A stretch of 64,000 nucleotides of DNA from Cohnella algarum (lineage in GTDB: Bacteria; Bacillota; Bacilli; Paenibacillales; Paenibacillaceae). Below are positions 1-10,214 of this stretch, in pieces. The stretch is from contig NZ_JAFHKM010000002.1 of the NCBI RefSeq assembly GCF_016937515.1, positions 4,707,001 to 4,771,000 on the forward strand, written 5' to 3'. Under the pieces are notes generated by a model that saw nothing but the letters and a program-made list of their open reading frames with translations, was not told the origin of the DNA and searched no databases. A program made the translations under genes and the position numbers. Position 1 is the stretch's first letter, and each line of letters starts with the position of its first letter.

Positions 1-782
1 GCAGCGCGAGCGGGGAAGAGATCGAGGCGAAATGGCTGGCCAATCTCCGCTGGCTCGATCGTTTTTATTATAGCCGACCGACCGGCGGCGGCGCAGAAAC
101 GGACGGCGCGGAGTGGAACATGCCGGGCGTGCCCTGGGAGGTCGAACAGCCCGTCGTTCGGGCCTACGAGCGTCACGCGATCGCCGAATGCGCGGAGCTG
201 CTCGCCGGCTTATGGGCGTATATGGCCGAGCGGGCGCTGCCGATGGTGCTGGCCAAGGAAACGGCGGAGCGGCTGGACAAATTGTTCGCGAGAATCAGCC
301 GCAAGCCGCAGGAAGATACCGCGGCGCTAATGGCTTGCGTCCGGCACGACGCGCTGCTGCGAGAGCTGGACGGCCGGATGCGGCGGTACGCCAAAGGCAG
401 CGGACGGCAAAACCCGGTCGAAACCGACCATCCCGAAATCAACGCCATCCTCCGTTATGTTCAGCAGCATTACGACCAGGAAATTTCGCTGCAAGCAATG
501 GCCCAGCACGTCAACATGGACGAAAATTACTTGAGCAGCCTGTTCAAGAAAAAAACGGGCGACACGTTCATCAACTATTTGCAGCGGCTGCGGGTGGAGG
601 AAGCGAAGTTTTACTTGGAGGAGACGGAGCTTGCGGTGGCCGAAATCGCCGAGCGCTGCGGGTTTTCGAATCCGAGCTACTTCTTCAAAATTTTCAAGCG
701 CTGGACGGGAGCGACGCCGAACGAGCACCGGACGGTCCGCAAGCGCGAAACGTCCGGGTCCGGGAGCGGCGTCGGGCTTTGA
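1..782 (+). CDS. AraC-family transcriptional regulator, C-terminal part (5' end outside window)
   Basis: The reading frame is open from the first bases of the window (codons begin at base 3) and ends in TGA at 780-782, so the N-terminus lies upstream. The last ~100 residues form an AraC-type double helix-turn-helix: a block starting INAILRYVQQHYDQEISL, then MDENYLSSLFKKKTG as the first HTH and IAERCGFSNPSYFFKIFKRW as the second. The preceding ~150 residues are helical and unrecognised. This layout fits the YesN-type response regulators of Paenibacillaceae that sit beside sugar ABC importers, although no receiver domain is visible here. It probably controls the downstream glycosidase/importer genes (inference from position). 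Confidence 0.85.
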   Translation, partial: SASGEEIEAKWLANLRWLDRFYYSRPTGGGAETDGAEWNMPGVPWEVEQPVVRAYERHAIAECAELLAGLWAYMAERALPMVLAKETAERLDKLFARISRKPQEDTAALMACVRHDALLRELDGRMRRYAKGSGRQNPVETDHPEINAILRYVQQHYDQEISLQAMAQHVNMDENYLSSLFKKKTGDTFINYLQRLRVEEAKFYLEETELAVAEIAERCGFSNPSYFFKIFKRWTGATPNEHRTVRKRETSGSGSGVGL

Positions 783-1354
783 CGGGGGCCGGGGCCAGGC
801 CGGGCCGGGGGCTGAATGGACGCAATGGCGGATTGGCGATGGGTTTGGTTTGAAAGGCAAGAAGGGGACCGGACGGACTACATGGCGGGTTAACGGCGGA
901 TTTGGCGGGCAAGAAGGGGATTCAGGGGCTGAAATTATCAAGTCAAGGGACTGAACGATTGGCAGAACTTTTTTGCCGATCGGCAGTCCTTTCGCTTTTT
1001 TCAAAGGGATACATGGACTAACGAAGCGGGGAAGCGGGAAAGTGTCGAATGGCCTACAATCGCGTCAGGAGACCGCACGAATCTGAAGTCTCTTCGGATT
1101 GAATGAAACTCGGACGCAGCGGACGACACAAATATGTAGGAACACTGACAGCGCAACCGAAGACGCCGCAACCGCAGGCGCCGTAGCCGCAGACAGATGA
1201 AATCTGCATGCCGGAACGAAGATTTGTTGATTTTATCGAGCGAATTCATTTGATACGATGCAATTGATTTATGAAAGCGCTTCACAAACTGCGATAAAGG
1301 AGTGGTTTTTATGATCGGGCAAGCGCCGAATATGGGGAAAAAGGGGTTGTTTTT
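783..1354. other. Intergenic region upstream of the GH74-like gene, with a cre-like site and a small upstream ORF
   Basis: No convincing gene of normal size lies in this 570-base stretch. Near its end TGAAAGCGCTTCA at 1272-1284 resembles a CcpA cre box with one base missing, which would fit catabolite repression of a glycan gene. AAAGGAG at about 1297-1303 precedes ATG at 1311, opening a 16-codon ORF that ends with TAG at 1359-1361 and overlaps the GTG start of the glycosidase at 1355. This could provide translational coupling. The rest is GC-rich sequence with no clear promoter. Confidence 0.35.
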
Positions 1355-4300
1355 GTGCTAGAACAAGCATGGGGGAGGAACAAAGCGCGGAGGTTGCTGG
1401 CGGCGGGAATCGCTCTGTTGCTGCTGCTTTCGGCGTTCTCGCCGGCGGCGAGAGCCGCATCCGATGCGACAGCGGAAGCGGCCTATGCCCAGGAGGAAAC
1501 GGGAACCTACCGCTGGGGCGGCGTTCCGATCGGGGGAGGCGGCTATGTTACGGGGATCGTCGTTCACCCGAACGAACCCGATCTCGTCTACATCCGCACC
1601 GATGTCGGTGGCATCTACCGATGGAACGAGACAAGCGCAAGCTGGAAACAGCTTGTCGGTTGGGCGGATCGCAGCCAGATCAATCTTTACGGCGGCGAAA
1701 GCATCGCGATCGATCCGTCCGATCCGGACGTCGTCTATGCGGCGCTGGGCAAGTACGATTATTTGCGGCCAAGCGACATTTACAAATCGACGGACCGGGG
1801 CGAAACCTGGACCGCCACCGGCCTTAACGCGAACGGAGCCCAGGTCCGCATGGCCGCGAACGGCGGAAACCGAACCGCGGGGGAACGGCTGGCAGTCGAT
1901 CCGAACGACGGCTCCGTCGTTTTTTTCGGATCGCGGTACGACGGTTTGTTCCGCAGCGGGGAAGGGGCGGCGCCCGGCAGTTGGACCCGGGTTGCGGGAT
2001 TGCCGGTCGCCGGCAGCTCGCCCCACGGCGTCACGTTCGTCCTGTTCGATCCGTCTTCGGGTTCGCCGGGTGAAGGCAGCGCCGTTATTTATGCGGGCGT
2101 GCACAATTCGGGCGTTTACCGCAGCTCGGATTACGGCGACACCTGGACGCTGCTGACGGGCAGCCCAGCGCAGCCGCTCAGGGCGGCGGTAGACCCGAAC
2201 GGCAAGCTGTACGTCGCGCATGGCGCCGGCCTTGCCGCCTATGAAAGCGGAGCTTGGTCCGACAGGACGCCGGCCGCCGATACGGGCAAAACGTTCGGTT
2301 CGATCGCGATCGATCCCGCCAATCCGGACCGGCTGATCGCGGCGCGCAAGCTCGACAGCCACGGCAACCCGATTTACCGGTCCGAGGACGGCGGCGCGAC
2401 GTGGGAGACGGTGCCGTACGAACGCGATATCCGCGTGCCGTGGATGCCCGACTGGCACTGGTCGTCGGCAACGTCGGCGCTGGCGTTCGACCCGTTCCGT
2501 CCCGGCCGGGTCTGGCTGACGGACTGGTATTACCCCTGGCGGACCGAGGATATCGATGCGACGCCGACCGTTTGGCGCAACGATGCGAAAGGGTTGGAGA
2601 CGGTCGTGAACGTCGCCAATCTGGTCAGTCCGCCGGGCGGGGGAACGATCCTCCATTCGGGCATTGCGGACAACGGGGGGGTTCGATCACCGATCGCTGG
2701 ACGAAGTGCCGGCTTCCACTTACTTTACGGGAACGGACGGCATCCACGAGCTGACGACGACCGGCATCGACGTGCAGCAGCGAGACCCGAACTTCGTCGT
2801 CCGCGTCGGGACGTACGGCTGGAACGGAGACGGCCGCGAGGATCCCGGTTCGGGCGGTTATTCGGAAGACGGCGGCACGAGTTATACGGCGTTCGCCTCG
2901 CTGCCCTACAAGGGAGCGCAAGGCGGCAAAGTCGCGGTGTCGGCGACCTCGCCCGACGTCATCGTATGGGTGCCGCAGATGGGCGATATCCACTATACGG
3001 CCGACCGCGGCGCGACCTGGCAGAAGGCGGTCGGCGCGCCGTCCGGACTGCTGACGGGCAACCATATTTTCGGCAACTATTATCAGCCTCTGTCGGCCGA
3101 TAAAGTACAGGGCGATACGTTTTACGTTTATGAAAAAAACGGCAGCTTCTACCGCAGCTCCGACGGAGGCCGAACCTGGGCAAAAGTCTCGACGCTGCCG
3201 GCGCAGCAGACCGCCTGGCATACGGTGGAAGCCGCGCCGGGCGTCATGGGCGAAGTTTGGGTAAGCTTGAACGATCAAGGGCTGTACCGGTCGAGCGACG
3301 GCGGCGAATCGTTCGGCAAAGTTCCGGGCGTTCGGCAGGCGTTCCTGTTCAGCTTCGGCAAGCACGCGCCGGGCCGCCTCAATCCGGCCGTTTTCGTATA
3401 CGGCACGGTCGACGGCTTCGACGGAGAAGGCGTCTACCGTTCCGACGACATGGGAGTCACGTGGACGAGGGCGAGCGTCGACAATCCGTTTCCGGGGAAC
3501 GACCCGAACGCGATGACCGGAGACCGGCAAGTGCACGGAAGAGTATACGTCGGCACGAACGGTACGGGCATTCTGTACGGCGCGTTGGCCGAGCCGCTGC
3601 CCGAACCGGAATACGAAAACGACGCGTCGCCCCCGAACGCGCCGGCGAACCTGCGGGCGGGCAAGACGACGCCGCATGCCGTCGACCTTCATTGGGACGC
3701 TTCCGCCTACGCGGATTCGGGCATGAAAGGCTACCGGGTGCTGGACGAAAACGGAGCCCCCGTGGCGGAAACGTACGGCACCTCGTTCAGCGTAGCCGGG
3801 CTGCAGCCGGAAACGCCGTATTCGTTCCGCGTGCAGGCGATCGACATGGCCGGCAACGTCTCGGCGCCGAGCGAACCCGTTTCGGCGACGACTTCGGCCG
3901 TCGATGCCGAGCCGCCGGCAGCCCCGACGGGACTTGCGGCCACGGAAACGGCGGCGTTCCGCATCTCGCTCGGGTGGTCTCCCGTCGAGGCGGACGATTT
4001 GCTCGGCTACCATGTTTACCGGGGCGCAACGCCCGGCTTCGAGCCGACCGCCGCCAACCGGATCGCGTCGCTGCTGACGGAGCCGGCGTTCGAAGACCGC
4101 AACGGGCTCGAAGCGGGAACCGTCTATTATTACCGGGTCCAGTCCGTCGACCAAGCGGGCAACGTTTCCGCGCCTTCGGAGGAGCTGGCCGTTTCGACCG
4201 AACCGGACCTGAGCGTAGACGTCATCGTCGACAACCTGGATGCCGGATTTACGTCGGATTCGCCCTGGACGCCGAGCACGTACTCCGCTTCCCGATACGG

Positions 4301-5516
4301 GGCAAACTATTACCACGACGGCAAAACGCCCGGCAAATGGGCCAAATGGACGCCCTACATTACCGAGCCCGGCGATTACAACGTCTATATGCTGTGGAAC
4401 GCCTCGGCCGACCGCGTTACCGCCGCACCGCTGGAAATCGGCCACGCGGAAGGAACGGACACGAGCGTTCGGGCGAACCAGACGCAGGACGACAACCGCT
4501 GGGTTTACATCGGCACCTACCCGATGGAGGCGGGATCGGACGGCTATGTGAAAATCGTCTCCAACGGCTCCAATACGACGATCGCCGACGCGGTGAAATT
4601 TTCGCTCGCGGAGCGGGACGGCTACGGAGCGACGCACCCCGGCGCGGCGAACGCTCCGGATTCGTCGGCTCCTACGATTGCGTTCGATCGGGAGGACGGA
4701 ACGGAAACCGCCGGCGATTACGTCGTTCGGGGCCGCGCGAACGAAGTCGTATCGCTGACGGTGACGCACAATGGAACCGAGCTGGAGACCCCTTACAAAG
4801 AAAGCTGGAGCAACCGGTTTGCCGTTTCCGTCCATCTCGCCGAAGGGACGAACCGGATCGTCGTCGAGGCCGTCGACCGCGCGGGCAACCGGTCGTCCCG
4901 GACGCTGACGCTCGAAGCCGGGCCGTCGTATACGCCGGCGGTTTATCGCCAGGGCGTCATCCGGGCCGAACCGGGGCTCGACGGCAACGGCGCCGCGTAC
5001 GTTCGGCTGGCTCCGGACATCGTGGCCCAGGCGGCTTCGGCATCGCCAAAGAAAAACATCGCGATCGCCGCAGCCATCCCGGAAGGCGTCTCGGACATCT
5101 CGCTCGACTTGCCGGCGGAGCCGCTTCAACGCAAAGCCTGCTCCTGCCGGGTCAGCCTCGATCTCGGCATCGCCGAAATCGATTTGCCCGCGGGCGAGCT
5201 TGTCCGCGGCGGCACGGCCGACGGAGCGCGGATAAAGCTTCGCGTCGTCCGTACGGGCGATACGTACCGGATTGAACTGACGAACGGACGGGGCGAAGCT
5301 TTTGCGACGAAGCCGGTCGACATCGCGCTTTCCTACAAGCTGAACAAAGGGGATGCCCCGGGCAAAGTGAACGTATACCGTCTCCCGGACGACGCAGGCG
5401 ATAGAGTGCCGCTCAAAGCCGAATACCGTCCGAAGGCCGGCAAAGCCTTTTTCAAATCGCCGCTCCCGGCTACGTTTGCGATCGAATACGGCAAAAAGAA
5501 ACCGAAAACAAAGTGA
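1355..5516 (+). pseudogene. Secreted GH74-like (xyloglucanase/sialidase-propeller) glycosidase with FN3 and CBM-like modules, one frameshift
   Basis: A GTG start at 1355 (AAGGGG eight bases upstream) gives a signal peptide ending in SPAARA. The next ~440 residues are a beta-propeller with repeated Asp-box-like units (YKSTDRGETW, YRSSDYGDTW, YRSEDGGATW), typical of GH74 xyloglucanases and related proteins. The frame breaks in the run of seven G at 2675-2681; with six G the text would read IADNGGFDHRSLDEV and continue in the frame that ends at 5516. Beyond the second propeller half come two FN3 domains (about 3640-3900 and 3905-4200), a golvesin/xanthan-lyase-type carbohydrate-binding module (about 4215-4610), an Ig-like domain (about 4670-4915) and an unrecognised C-terminal domain. 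The corrected protein would be ~1386 residues. It is annotated as a pseudogene because of the frameshift, which could be a sequencing error. Confidence 0.8.
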
Positions 5517-5572
5517 GAATCGTGCACGGAATCCCACAGATACGATGATATTGCCCGCTCCGCCGATTCGTT

Positions 5573-6568
5573 ATGATGAAGGTAACGATAACGATGAAAC
5601 GAGTTGAGGCTATGAAACAGCAGATCGCGGCGCCGGCGCAGATGGCCTCCGGCACCAAAGCCGGCAGGAAGCTGGCCGGCATCTGGCAAATGAAGGCGCT
5701 TTATCTGATGCTTCTCCCGTGTCTCGTCTGGTATTTTATTTTCAAATACTTGCCGATGTACGGGGTCATCATTTCCTTCAAGGACTACAATTTCACGGAC
5801 GGCATCCTGAACAGCCCGTGGGCCGATCCCTGGTACAAGTATTTTCAGCAGTTTTTCGAATCGCCGTATTTTTCGCAGCTGCTGTCGAACACGCTCCTGA
5901 TCAGCCTGTACAAGCTCGTGTTCGGCATGTTCCCGTCGATCGTGCTGGCCATTTTGTTCCACGAATGCCGGATCAGCTGGCTCAAAAGATGGGTGCAGAC
6001 GCTTAGCTATATGCCGCACTTTTTGTCCTGGATCATCATTTACGGCATTTCGATCGCGTTCCTGTCGGAAACGACCGGCCTGATCAACCGGTGGATCACG
6101 GAAGCGGGCGGCGGCTCCATCCCGTTCATGAATTCCACCGAATGGTTCCGGACCGTGCTCGTCTCCACGGAAATCTGGAAGGATCTCGGCTGGGGCGCCA
6201 TCATCTATCTGGCGGCGATCAGCGCGATCGACCCGACGCTCTACGAGGCGGCAAGAGTGGACGGAGCAAGCCGGCTGAGAATGATCTGGCACGTGACGCT
6301 GCCGGGAATTCGCAACGTCATTACGCTGCTGCTCATTTTGAAAATCGGCAACATTATGGACGCCGGCTTCGAGCAGATCTTCGTTTTCTACAATCCGCGC
6401 GTTTACGAGGTAGGCGACATCATCGATACGTGGGTATACCGGACCGGGCTCGAACAGATGAGCTTCAGTCTCGCGACGACGGTCGGCCTGTTCAAATCCG
6501 CGATCGGCTTCGTGCTTATTATCGGCGCGAACAAGCTGGCGAAAAGATGGGGGGGAAGCATATGGTAA
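5573..6568 (+). CDS. ABC transporter permease, LplB type (CUT1 sugar importer)
   Basis: 331-residue polytopic membrane protein with the ABC-importer EAA loop (LYEAARVDGASRLRMIWHVT-like). It is the first of two permeases of a carbohydrate importer of the LplB/YtcP kind common in Paenibacillaceae, which take up oligosaccharides using a shared ATPase encoded elsewhere. The exact start is uncertain: ATG codons occur at 5573, 5576, 5594 and 5612. The one at 5594 has GAAGG at 5578-5582, and the one at 5612 has GAGG close by. The stop overlaps the next gene by seven bases, so translation is probably coupled. The partner binding protein follows at 7491. Confidence 0.9.
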   Translation: MMKVTITMKRVEAMKQQIAAPAQMASGTKAGRKLAGIWQMKALYLMLLPCLVWYFIFKYLPMYGVIISFKDYNFTDGILNSPWADPWYKYFQQFFESPYFSQLLSNTLLISLYKLVFGMFPSIVLAILFHECRISWLKRWVQTLSYMPHFLSWIIIYGISIAFLSETTGLINRWITEAGGGSIPFMNSTEWFRTVLVSTEIWKDLGWGAIIYLAAISAIDPTLYEAARVDGASRLRMIWHVTLPGIRNVITLLLILKIGNIMDAGFEQIFVFYNPRVYEVGDIIDTWVYRTGLEQMSFSLATTVGLFKSAIGFVLIIGANKLAKRWGGSIW

Positions 6569-7422
6569 CAGGCAAATCGGACCGGGTGTTTAACGGATTC
6601 GTCTACGCTATCCTGATCGCGGTCGCCCTGATGTCCATTTTCCCGCTGCTGTACGTCGTCTCGATGTCGCTTACGCCTTATAGCGAAGTCGTCAAGAACG
6701 GAGGCTTCGTGGTCATTCCGCGCAGCCTCTCCTTCGAAGCGTACGAACGTATTTTCGCCGATCCCGCGCTGGGCCGGTCCATGCTCGTCACGGTGTTCGT
6801 CACCGTCGTCGGCACGATCGTCAACCTGCTGTTGACGACGATCGCCGCCTACCCGCTCAGCCGCCGCAATTTGAAGGGGCGCACGTTTTTCCTGCTGTTC
6901 ATCGTCGTGACGATGCTGTTCAACGGAGGTCTCATTCCGACCTATCTGATCGTCCAATCGCTGGGGCTTTTGAACACGGTGTGGTCGCTGATCGTCCCCG
7001 GCGCGATCGCTACCTTTAACGTGCTGGTGATGAAAAGCTTTTTCGAAAATCTTCCGGAAGAGCTGTTCGAGTCCGCGAAGATCGACGGGGCGAAGGAATT
7101 CCGGATTTTGTGGCAGATCGTGCTGCCGCTGTCCGTCCCGTCCGTCATGACGGTCGGCCTGTTCTACATGGTCGGGCACTGGAACTCCTTTTTTTCCGCC
7201 GTGCTGTACATTACCGATTCGGACCTTCATCCGCTGCAGGTCGTCATCCGCAACATGCTGCTGCTTTCGCAATCCAGCGAGCTGCAAGCCGAGGTGACCG
7301 TTCCTACGGCCGCGATGCAGATGGCCGCCGTCATCGCGGGAAGCCTGCCGATCATCGCCGTCTATCCGTTTATCCAGAAACACTTTACGAAGGGTATGCT
7401 GCTGGGCGCGATCAAGGGATAA
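6562..7422 (+). CDS. ABC transporter permease, YtcP/LplC type (CUT1 sugar importer)
   Basis: 286-residue permease starting at ATG 6562 directly after a GGGGGGA ribosome binding site inside the end of the preceding permease gene. It begins with the short cytoplasmic lead FNGFVYAILIAVALMSIFPL, has six likely membrane spans, and carries an EAA loop reading ELFESAKIDGAKEFRILWQI. It forms a heterodimer with the upstream permease (family knowledge). It ends KGMLLGAIKG, the usual tail of the YtcP family. No ATPase gene is adjacent. Confidence 0.92.
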   Translation: MVTGKSDRVFNGFVYAILIAVALMSIFPLLYVVSMSLTPYSEVVKNGGFVVIPRSLSFEAYERIFADPALGRSMLVTVFVTVVGTIVNLLLTTIAAYPLSRRNLKGRTFFLLFIVVTMLFNGGLIPTYLIVQSLGLLNTVWSLIVPGAIATFNVLVMKSFFENLPEELFESAKIDGAKEFRILWQIVLPLSVPSVMTVGLFYMVGHWNSFFSAVLYITDSDLHPLQVVIRNMLLLSQSSELQAEVTVPTAAMQMAAVIAGSLPIIAVYPFIQKHFTKGMLLGAIKG

Positions 7423-7490
7423 ACTTGGAAGCCGCGAGGCGGACGAGTATATTCATAGTAAGGACATCAAACCGAAAGAAGGGGTACACG

Positions 7491-9035
7491 TTGAAAATGA
7501 AAAAGAGACTGGTTGCGCTGACGGCGGCCGCGCTGGCGGTTGCGCTCGCGGGCTGCGGCGGCGGCAACGGCGGCGGAAACGCCGCGGGAACGAACGCCGG
7601 AGAGGGAGGCGCTTCCTCGCCGGCATCCGCCGAAAAGGTGAAGCTGGAAGCGGCCCAGATCAGCTGGGGCACGAATCTTCCTACCGACGACTTTATCAAA
7701 AAGGCGCTTGACGAGAAGCTGAACATCTCGCTCGAAATGACGCTTGTCGGCGATATGGGCGACTACGAGAACCAGATTAACGTCCGCGCGGCTTCCAACA
7801 ATTTGCCCGACGTGTTTCTGGTGACCGGCAAGCCGCAGCTGCAAAAGCTGGCCGAAGCCGGATCGCTGCTCGATCTGACGTCCTATCTGGACAAAATGCC
7901 GGACTATGCGAGCTTTGCCGGCGAAGACGTCCTCAAAAAAGGCAAAATCGACGGCAAGCAATACGCGCTGCCGAAGGCGGGCCAGGCGCTGGCTTACACC
8001 TACTGGATTCGCAAGGACTGGCTGGACAACCTCGGTCTGGCCGCGCCAACGACGGTCGACGAACTGTTCGAGGTAGCGAAAGCGTTCACAGAAAAAGATC
8101 CGGACGGCAACGGCAAAAACGATACGTTCGGTCTGACGGGCACCAATTTCGATGCGTTCGATCCGATTTTCGGCGCATACGGCGTGACGAACATTTCCAA
8201 CGTTTCGCAATTTTTCGTCCGTGACGGCAAAGTCGCGAATACGTTTTACCAGCCGGAATTCAAGGATGCGCTCGCCGCGATCAAGCGGTTCCTCGATGCG
8301 GGCGTCGTCGACCCCGAAGTGGTCAGCAACAAGGGCACGATGGCCAAAGACAAGGCGTTCCAGGGCAAAGTAGGCATCATTCATACGGAATGGGCGCAAA
8401 TCATGAAGCCGGCCGAGGTGGAAGCGTGGAAAGGCGCCAACCCGGAAGCGGAATGGATCCAGCTGGCGCCGCCGAAAGGGCCGAACGGCCAGGCGTACGG
8501 CAAAGCCATCAACATCGGCGAAGCCGGCGGATTGTGGGTCGTGCCGAAGCGGCTCGAGAACGAGCCGGAGAAGCTTGAAAAAGTATTGGAGCTGTTCAAC
8601 TATACGTCGACGCCGGAAGGCAACCGGCTCGTGCAGTTCGGCATCGAAGGCACCCACTTTACGCTGAACGGCGATACGGTCGCCATTACGGAGCAAGGTT
8701 CCAAGGAAGCGACCTTTACCTGGCTGTACCAGTTCTCGGGCCGTCCGGAGACGGAATATTTGAAAACGAAGTTCGCCGATCTCGTCGAATATATCGATTT
8801 CGAAGCGGCGATCCCGCGCATGGAGACGCTGGACGGGTTCGTCCAAAGCCCGGCGGGCTACAACCCGGCCGACGCCAACCGCTACATCGAAGAAGAAATG
8901 ATCAAGTTCGTTTTCGGCAAAAACGACCTCGCCAACTACGACAAGTTTTTGGAAACGCTTGAAAGCACGTTTAAGTACGATCAGTTCGTCGAATCCGCGG
9001 TCGAGCAGCTGAAGGAGCTCGGCTACGGTCAATAA
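7491..9035 (+). CDS. Extracellular solute-binding lipoprotein of the sugar ABC importer
   Basis: The TTG at 7491 follows AAGAAGGGG with a six-base spacer; an ATG two codons later (7497) is the alternative. The product of 514 residues starts with a lipoprotein signal, lipobox LAGC, and a Gly/Asn-rich linker, then a family 1 binding-protein fold of the LipO/YtcQ type. It would be anchored outside the membrane and deliver an oligosaccharide to the two permeases just upstream. Together with the secreted GH74-like enzyme it suggests extracellular cutting of a beta-glucan or xyloglucan and uptake of the fragments (inference). Confidence 0.92.
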   Translation: MKMKKRLVALTAAALAVALAGCGGGNGGGNAAGTNAGEGGASSPASAEKVKLEAAQISWGTNLPTDDFIKKALDEKLNISLEMTLVGDMGDYENQINVRAASNNLPDVFLVTGKPQLQKLAEAGSLLDLTSYLDKMPDYASFAGEDVLKKGKIDGKQYALPKAGQALAYTYWIRKDWLDNLGLAAPTTVDELFEVAKAFTEKDPDGNGKNDTFGLTGTNFDAFDPIFGAYGVTNISNVSQFFVRDGKVANTFYQPEFKDALAAIKRFLDAGVVDPEVVSNKGTMAKDKAFQGKVGIIHTEWAQIMKPAEVEAWKGANPEAEWIQLAPPKGPNGQAYGKAINIGEAGGLWVVPKRLENEPEKLEKVLELFNYTSTPEGNRLVQFGIEGTHFTLNGDTVAITEQGSKEATFTWLYQFSGRPETEYLKTKFADLVEYIDFEAAIPRMETLDGFVQSPAGYNPADANRYIEEEMIKFVFGKNDLANYDKFLETLESTFKYDQFVESAVEQLKELGYGQ

Positions 9036-9390
9036 CCGCATGGCAAGGGGCTGTTCCTAAGGTCAAAATTGGCCGAAGGGACGGCTCCTCTGTCTATAAA
9101 CAAGGAATGACAACCTTGACCTCGCAGCGCCCATGCGTGACCGTTTTTCCCGAAACCAGGCCGTTTCCGGCCTCGTTATCGCGAATTAACGGCTCGGCGG
9201 CGCCGTTATTTGCTCGCCGCGCGGGAAAAATCCGGCAATAACGGCCTCAAGGCGTCGTTATTTCGGAATCCGGGCCGATTTCGGCCCGCTCTATCGAAAA
9301 AGCCATGGCGGTTTGAGGCCGCCCTTAGTCGTGAGCGCGGACGAAGCGTTGCGGGCGACATCCCGTTCGTAGTATACTGACAGCGCATGC
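9036..9390. repeat. Intergenic region with a hairpin and imperfect CGTTAT-type repeats
   Basis: No gene is seen between the binding-protein gene and the tetR promoter. A 12-bp imperfect stem (9046-9057 with 9078-9089, several G-U pairs) lies right after the stop and may end the transport operon, but no T-run follows. From 9171 to 9270 a short motif recurs in both orientations: CGTTAT at 9174, TTAACGG at 9186, CCGTTATT at 9203, AATAACGG at 9237 and CGTTATTTCGG at 9256. It looks like a small dispersed intergenic repeat. Its role is unknown. Confidence 0.4.
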
Positions 9391-9408
9391 TGAAATTGAT
9401 GAATCACT
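9349..9408 (+). promoter_or_regulatory. tetR promoter with operator copy 1
   Basis: TTGCGG at 9349-9354 and TATACT at 9373-9378 are 18 bases apart. The 18-mer TGAAATTGATGAATCACT at 9391-9408 fits the consensus AGTNATTGANNAATNACT except in its first three bases, and lies between the -10 box and the tetR start. It is probably the autoregulatory site of the TetR protein encoded at 9434, because three better copies flank the neighbouring reductase gene. Confidence 0.55.
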
Positions 9409-9433
9409 AACTAGAACGAAAGGAGGAACGAAC

Positions 9434-9964
9434 ATGCCCAAAGAAGCAACGACTTCGGTCAATCGCCGCTCCGACATTATTTCGGCCGCGATCGAGGTTT
9501 TCGCGGAAGTCGGCTATTACCGGGCGACGACCGCTCAGGTCGCGGAACGGGCCAACATTTCGCAGCCGTACGTTTTTCGATTTTTTGCGACGAAGGAAGC
9601 GCTGCTGCTGACCGCGCTGGAGGTTTCCTGGACGAGGGTGATCGACTCGTTCCGCAAAGTCGTGGACTCCGCCGCTCCGGAACGGCTGGAAACCGGCCTA
9701 ATCCGGGCGTACGAGGACATTTTGGACGCTTACCGGAACGAGGTGCTGCTGCAAATGCAAGCCCAGACGATTCCGGAAGAGTCGATCCGGAAGGCGATGC
9801 GCAACGGATTCGGGGAGGTGCGGAACATGGTGCTGAACGCGTTTCAAAGCGCGGGAATCCCGAATCCCGAGGAACGGACAATGCTGTTTCTGGCCCGAGG
9901 GATGCTGTGCAACGTTTCGGCGGCTTTGCATATGCCGGAACTGAAAGAGGGATTAGGGGAATAA
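9434..9964 (+). CDS. TetR/AcrR-family repressor
   Basis: 176 residues from ATG 9434, behind AAAGGAGG. Residues ~10-60 are a TetR helix-turn-helix: RSDIISAAIEVFAEVGYY, then ATTAQVAERANISQPYVFRF. The C-terminal ligand domain is helical. The protein is somewhat short for the family, but it ends naturally. It probably binds the repeated operator found at 9391, 10126, 10171 and 11187 and so controls itself and the reductase gene at 10215. The ligand is unknown. Confidence 0.88.
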   Translation: MPKEATTSVNRRSDIISAAIEVFAEVGYYRATTAQVAERANISQPYVFRFFATKEALLLTALEVSWTRVIDSFRKVVDSAAPERLETGLIRAYEDILDAYRNEVLLQMQAQTIPEESIRKAMRNGFGEVRNMVLNAFQSAGIPNPEERTMLFLARGMLCNVSAALHMPELKEGLGE

Positions 9965-10125
9965 GACTTTCGTTCTTCACGCCGACGAAGGAATGCTTTT
10001 TGTGTTTCTTGCCGACGATGCGCTCCGCGCGTTTCTTGCGATGAGGCATTCCGCGCGTTTCTTGCCGACGATACGCCTTGCGCAGCTCTTGCCGTTAGCG
10101 AAAGGGGATTCCCCCTCTCGAAATT
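9965..10125. repeat. Short direct repeats in the tetR-reductase spacer
   Basis: After the tetR stop, three imperfect copies of a unit reading about CGTTTCTTGCCGACGAT follow one another between about 9990 and 10095, spaced by roughly 30-35 bases. They are not translated in any supported gene and do not form an obvious terminator. Meaning unknown. Confidence 0.35.
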
Positions 10126-10188
10126 AGTTATTGACTAATCACTAACAAGATGTTATTTTGAACTCAGGGAAGTGATTGATCAATTACT
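10126..10188 (+). promoter_or_regulatory. Promoter of the reductase gene with two TetR-type operators
   Basis: TTGACT at 10131-10136 and TATTTT at 10154-10159 are 17 bases apart. AGTTATTGACTAATCACT (10126-10143) overlaps the -35 box, and AGTGATTGATCAATTACT (10171-10188) lies just past the likely transcription start. The second is an almost perfect palindrome. Both fit AGTNATTGANNAATNACT, so a repressor bound here would block the promoter from both sides. Confidence 0.65.
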
Positions 10189-10214
10189 AATTTGAAAAGC
10201 GAGGTCGATTTAAA

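Noticed and set aside
1272..1284. Full CcpA cre box
   Set aside because: One base short of the TGAAAGCGCTTTCA-type consensus, so it is described only as cre-like in the intergenic entry.
2625..5537. 970-codon open frame on the minus strand
   Set aside because: It is the mirror of the GH74-like gene: Arg/Val-rich composition, no domain, and the plus strand has clear FN3 and propeller repeats.
9171..9270. CGTTAT repeats considered as a CRISPR array
   Set aside because: The units are short, imperfect and in both orientations with irregular spacing; no cas gene is near.
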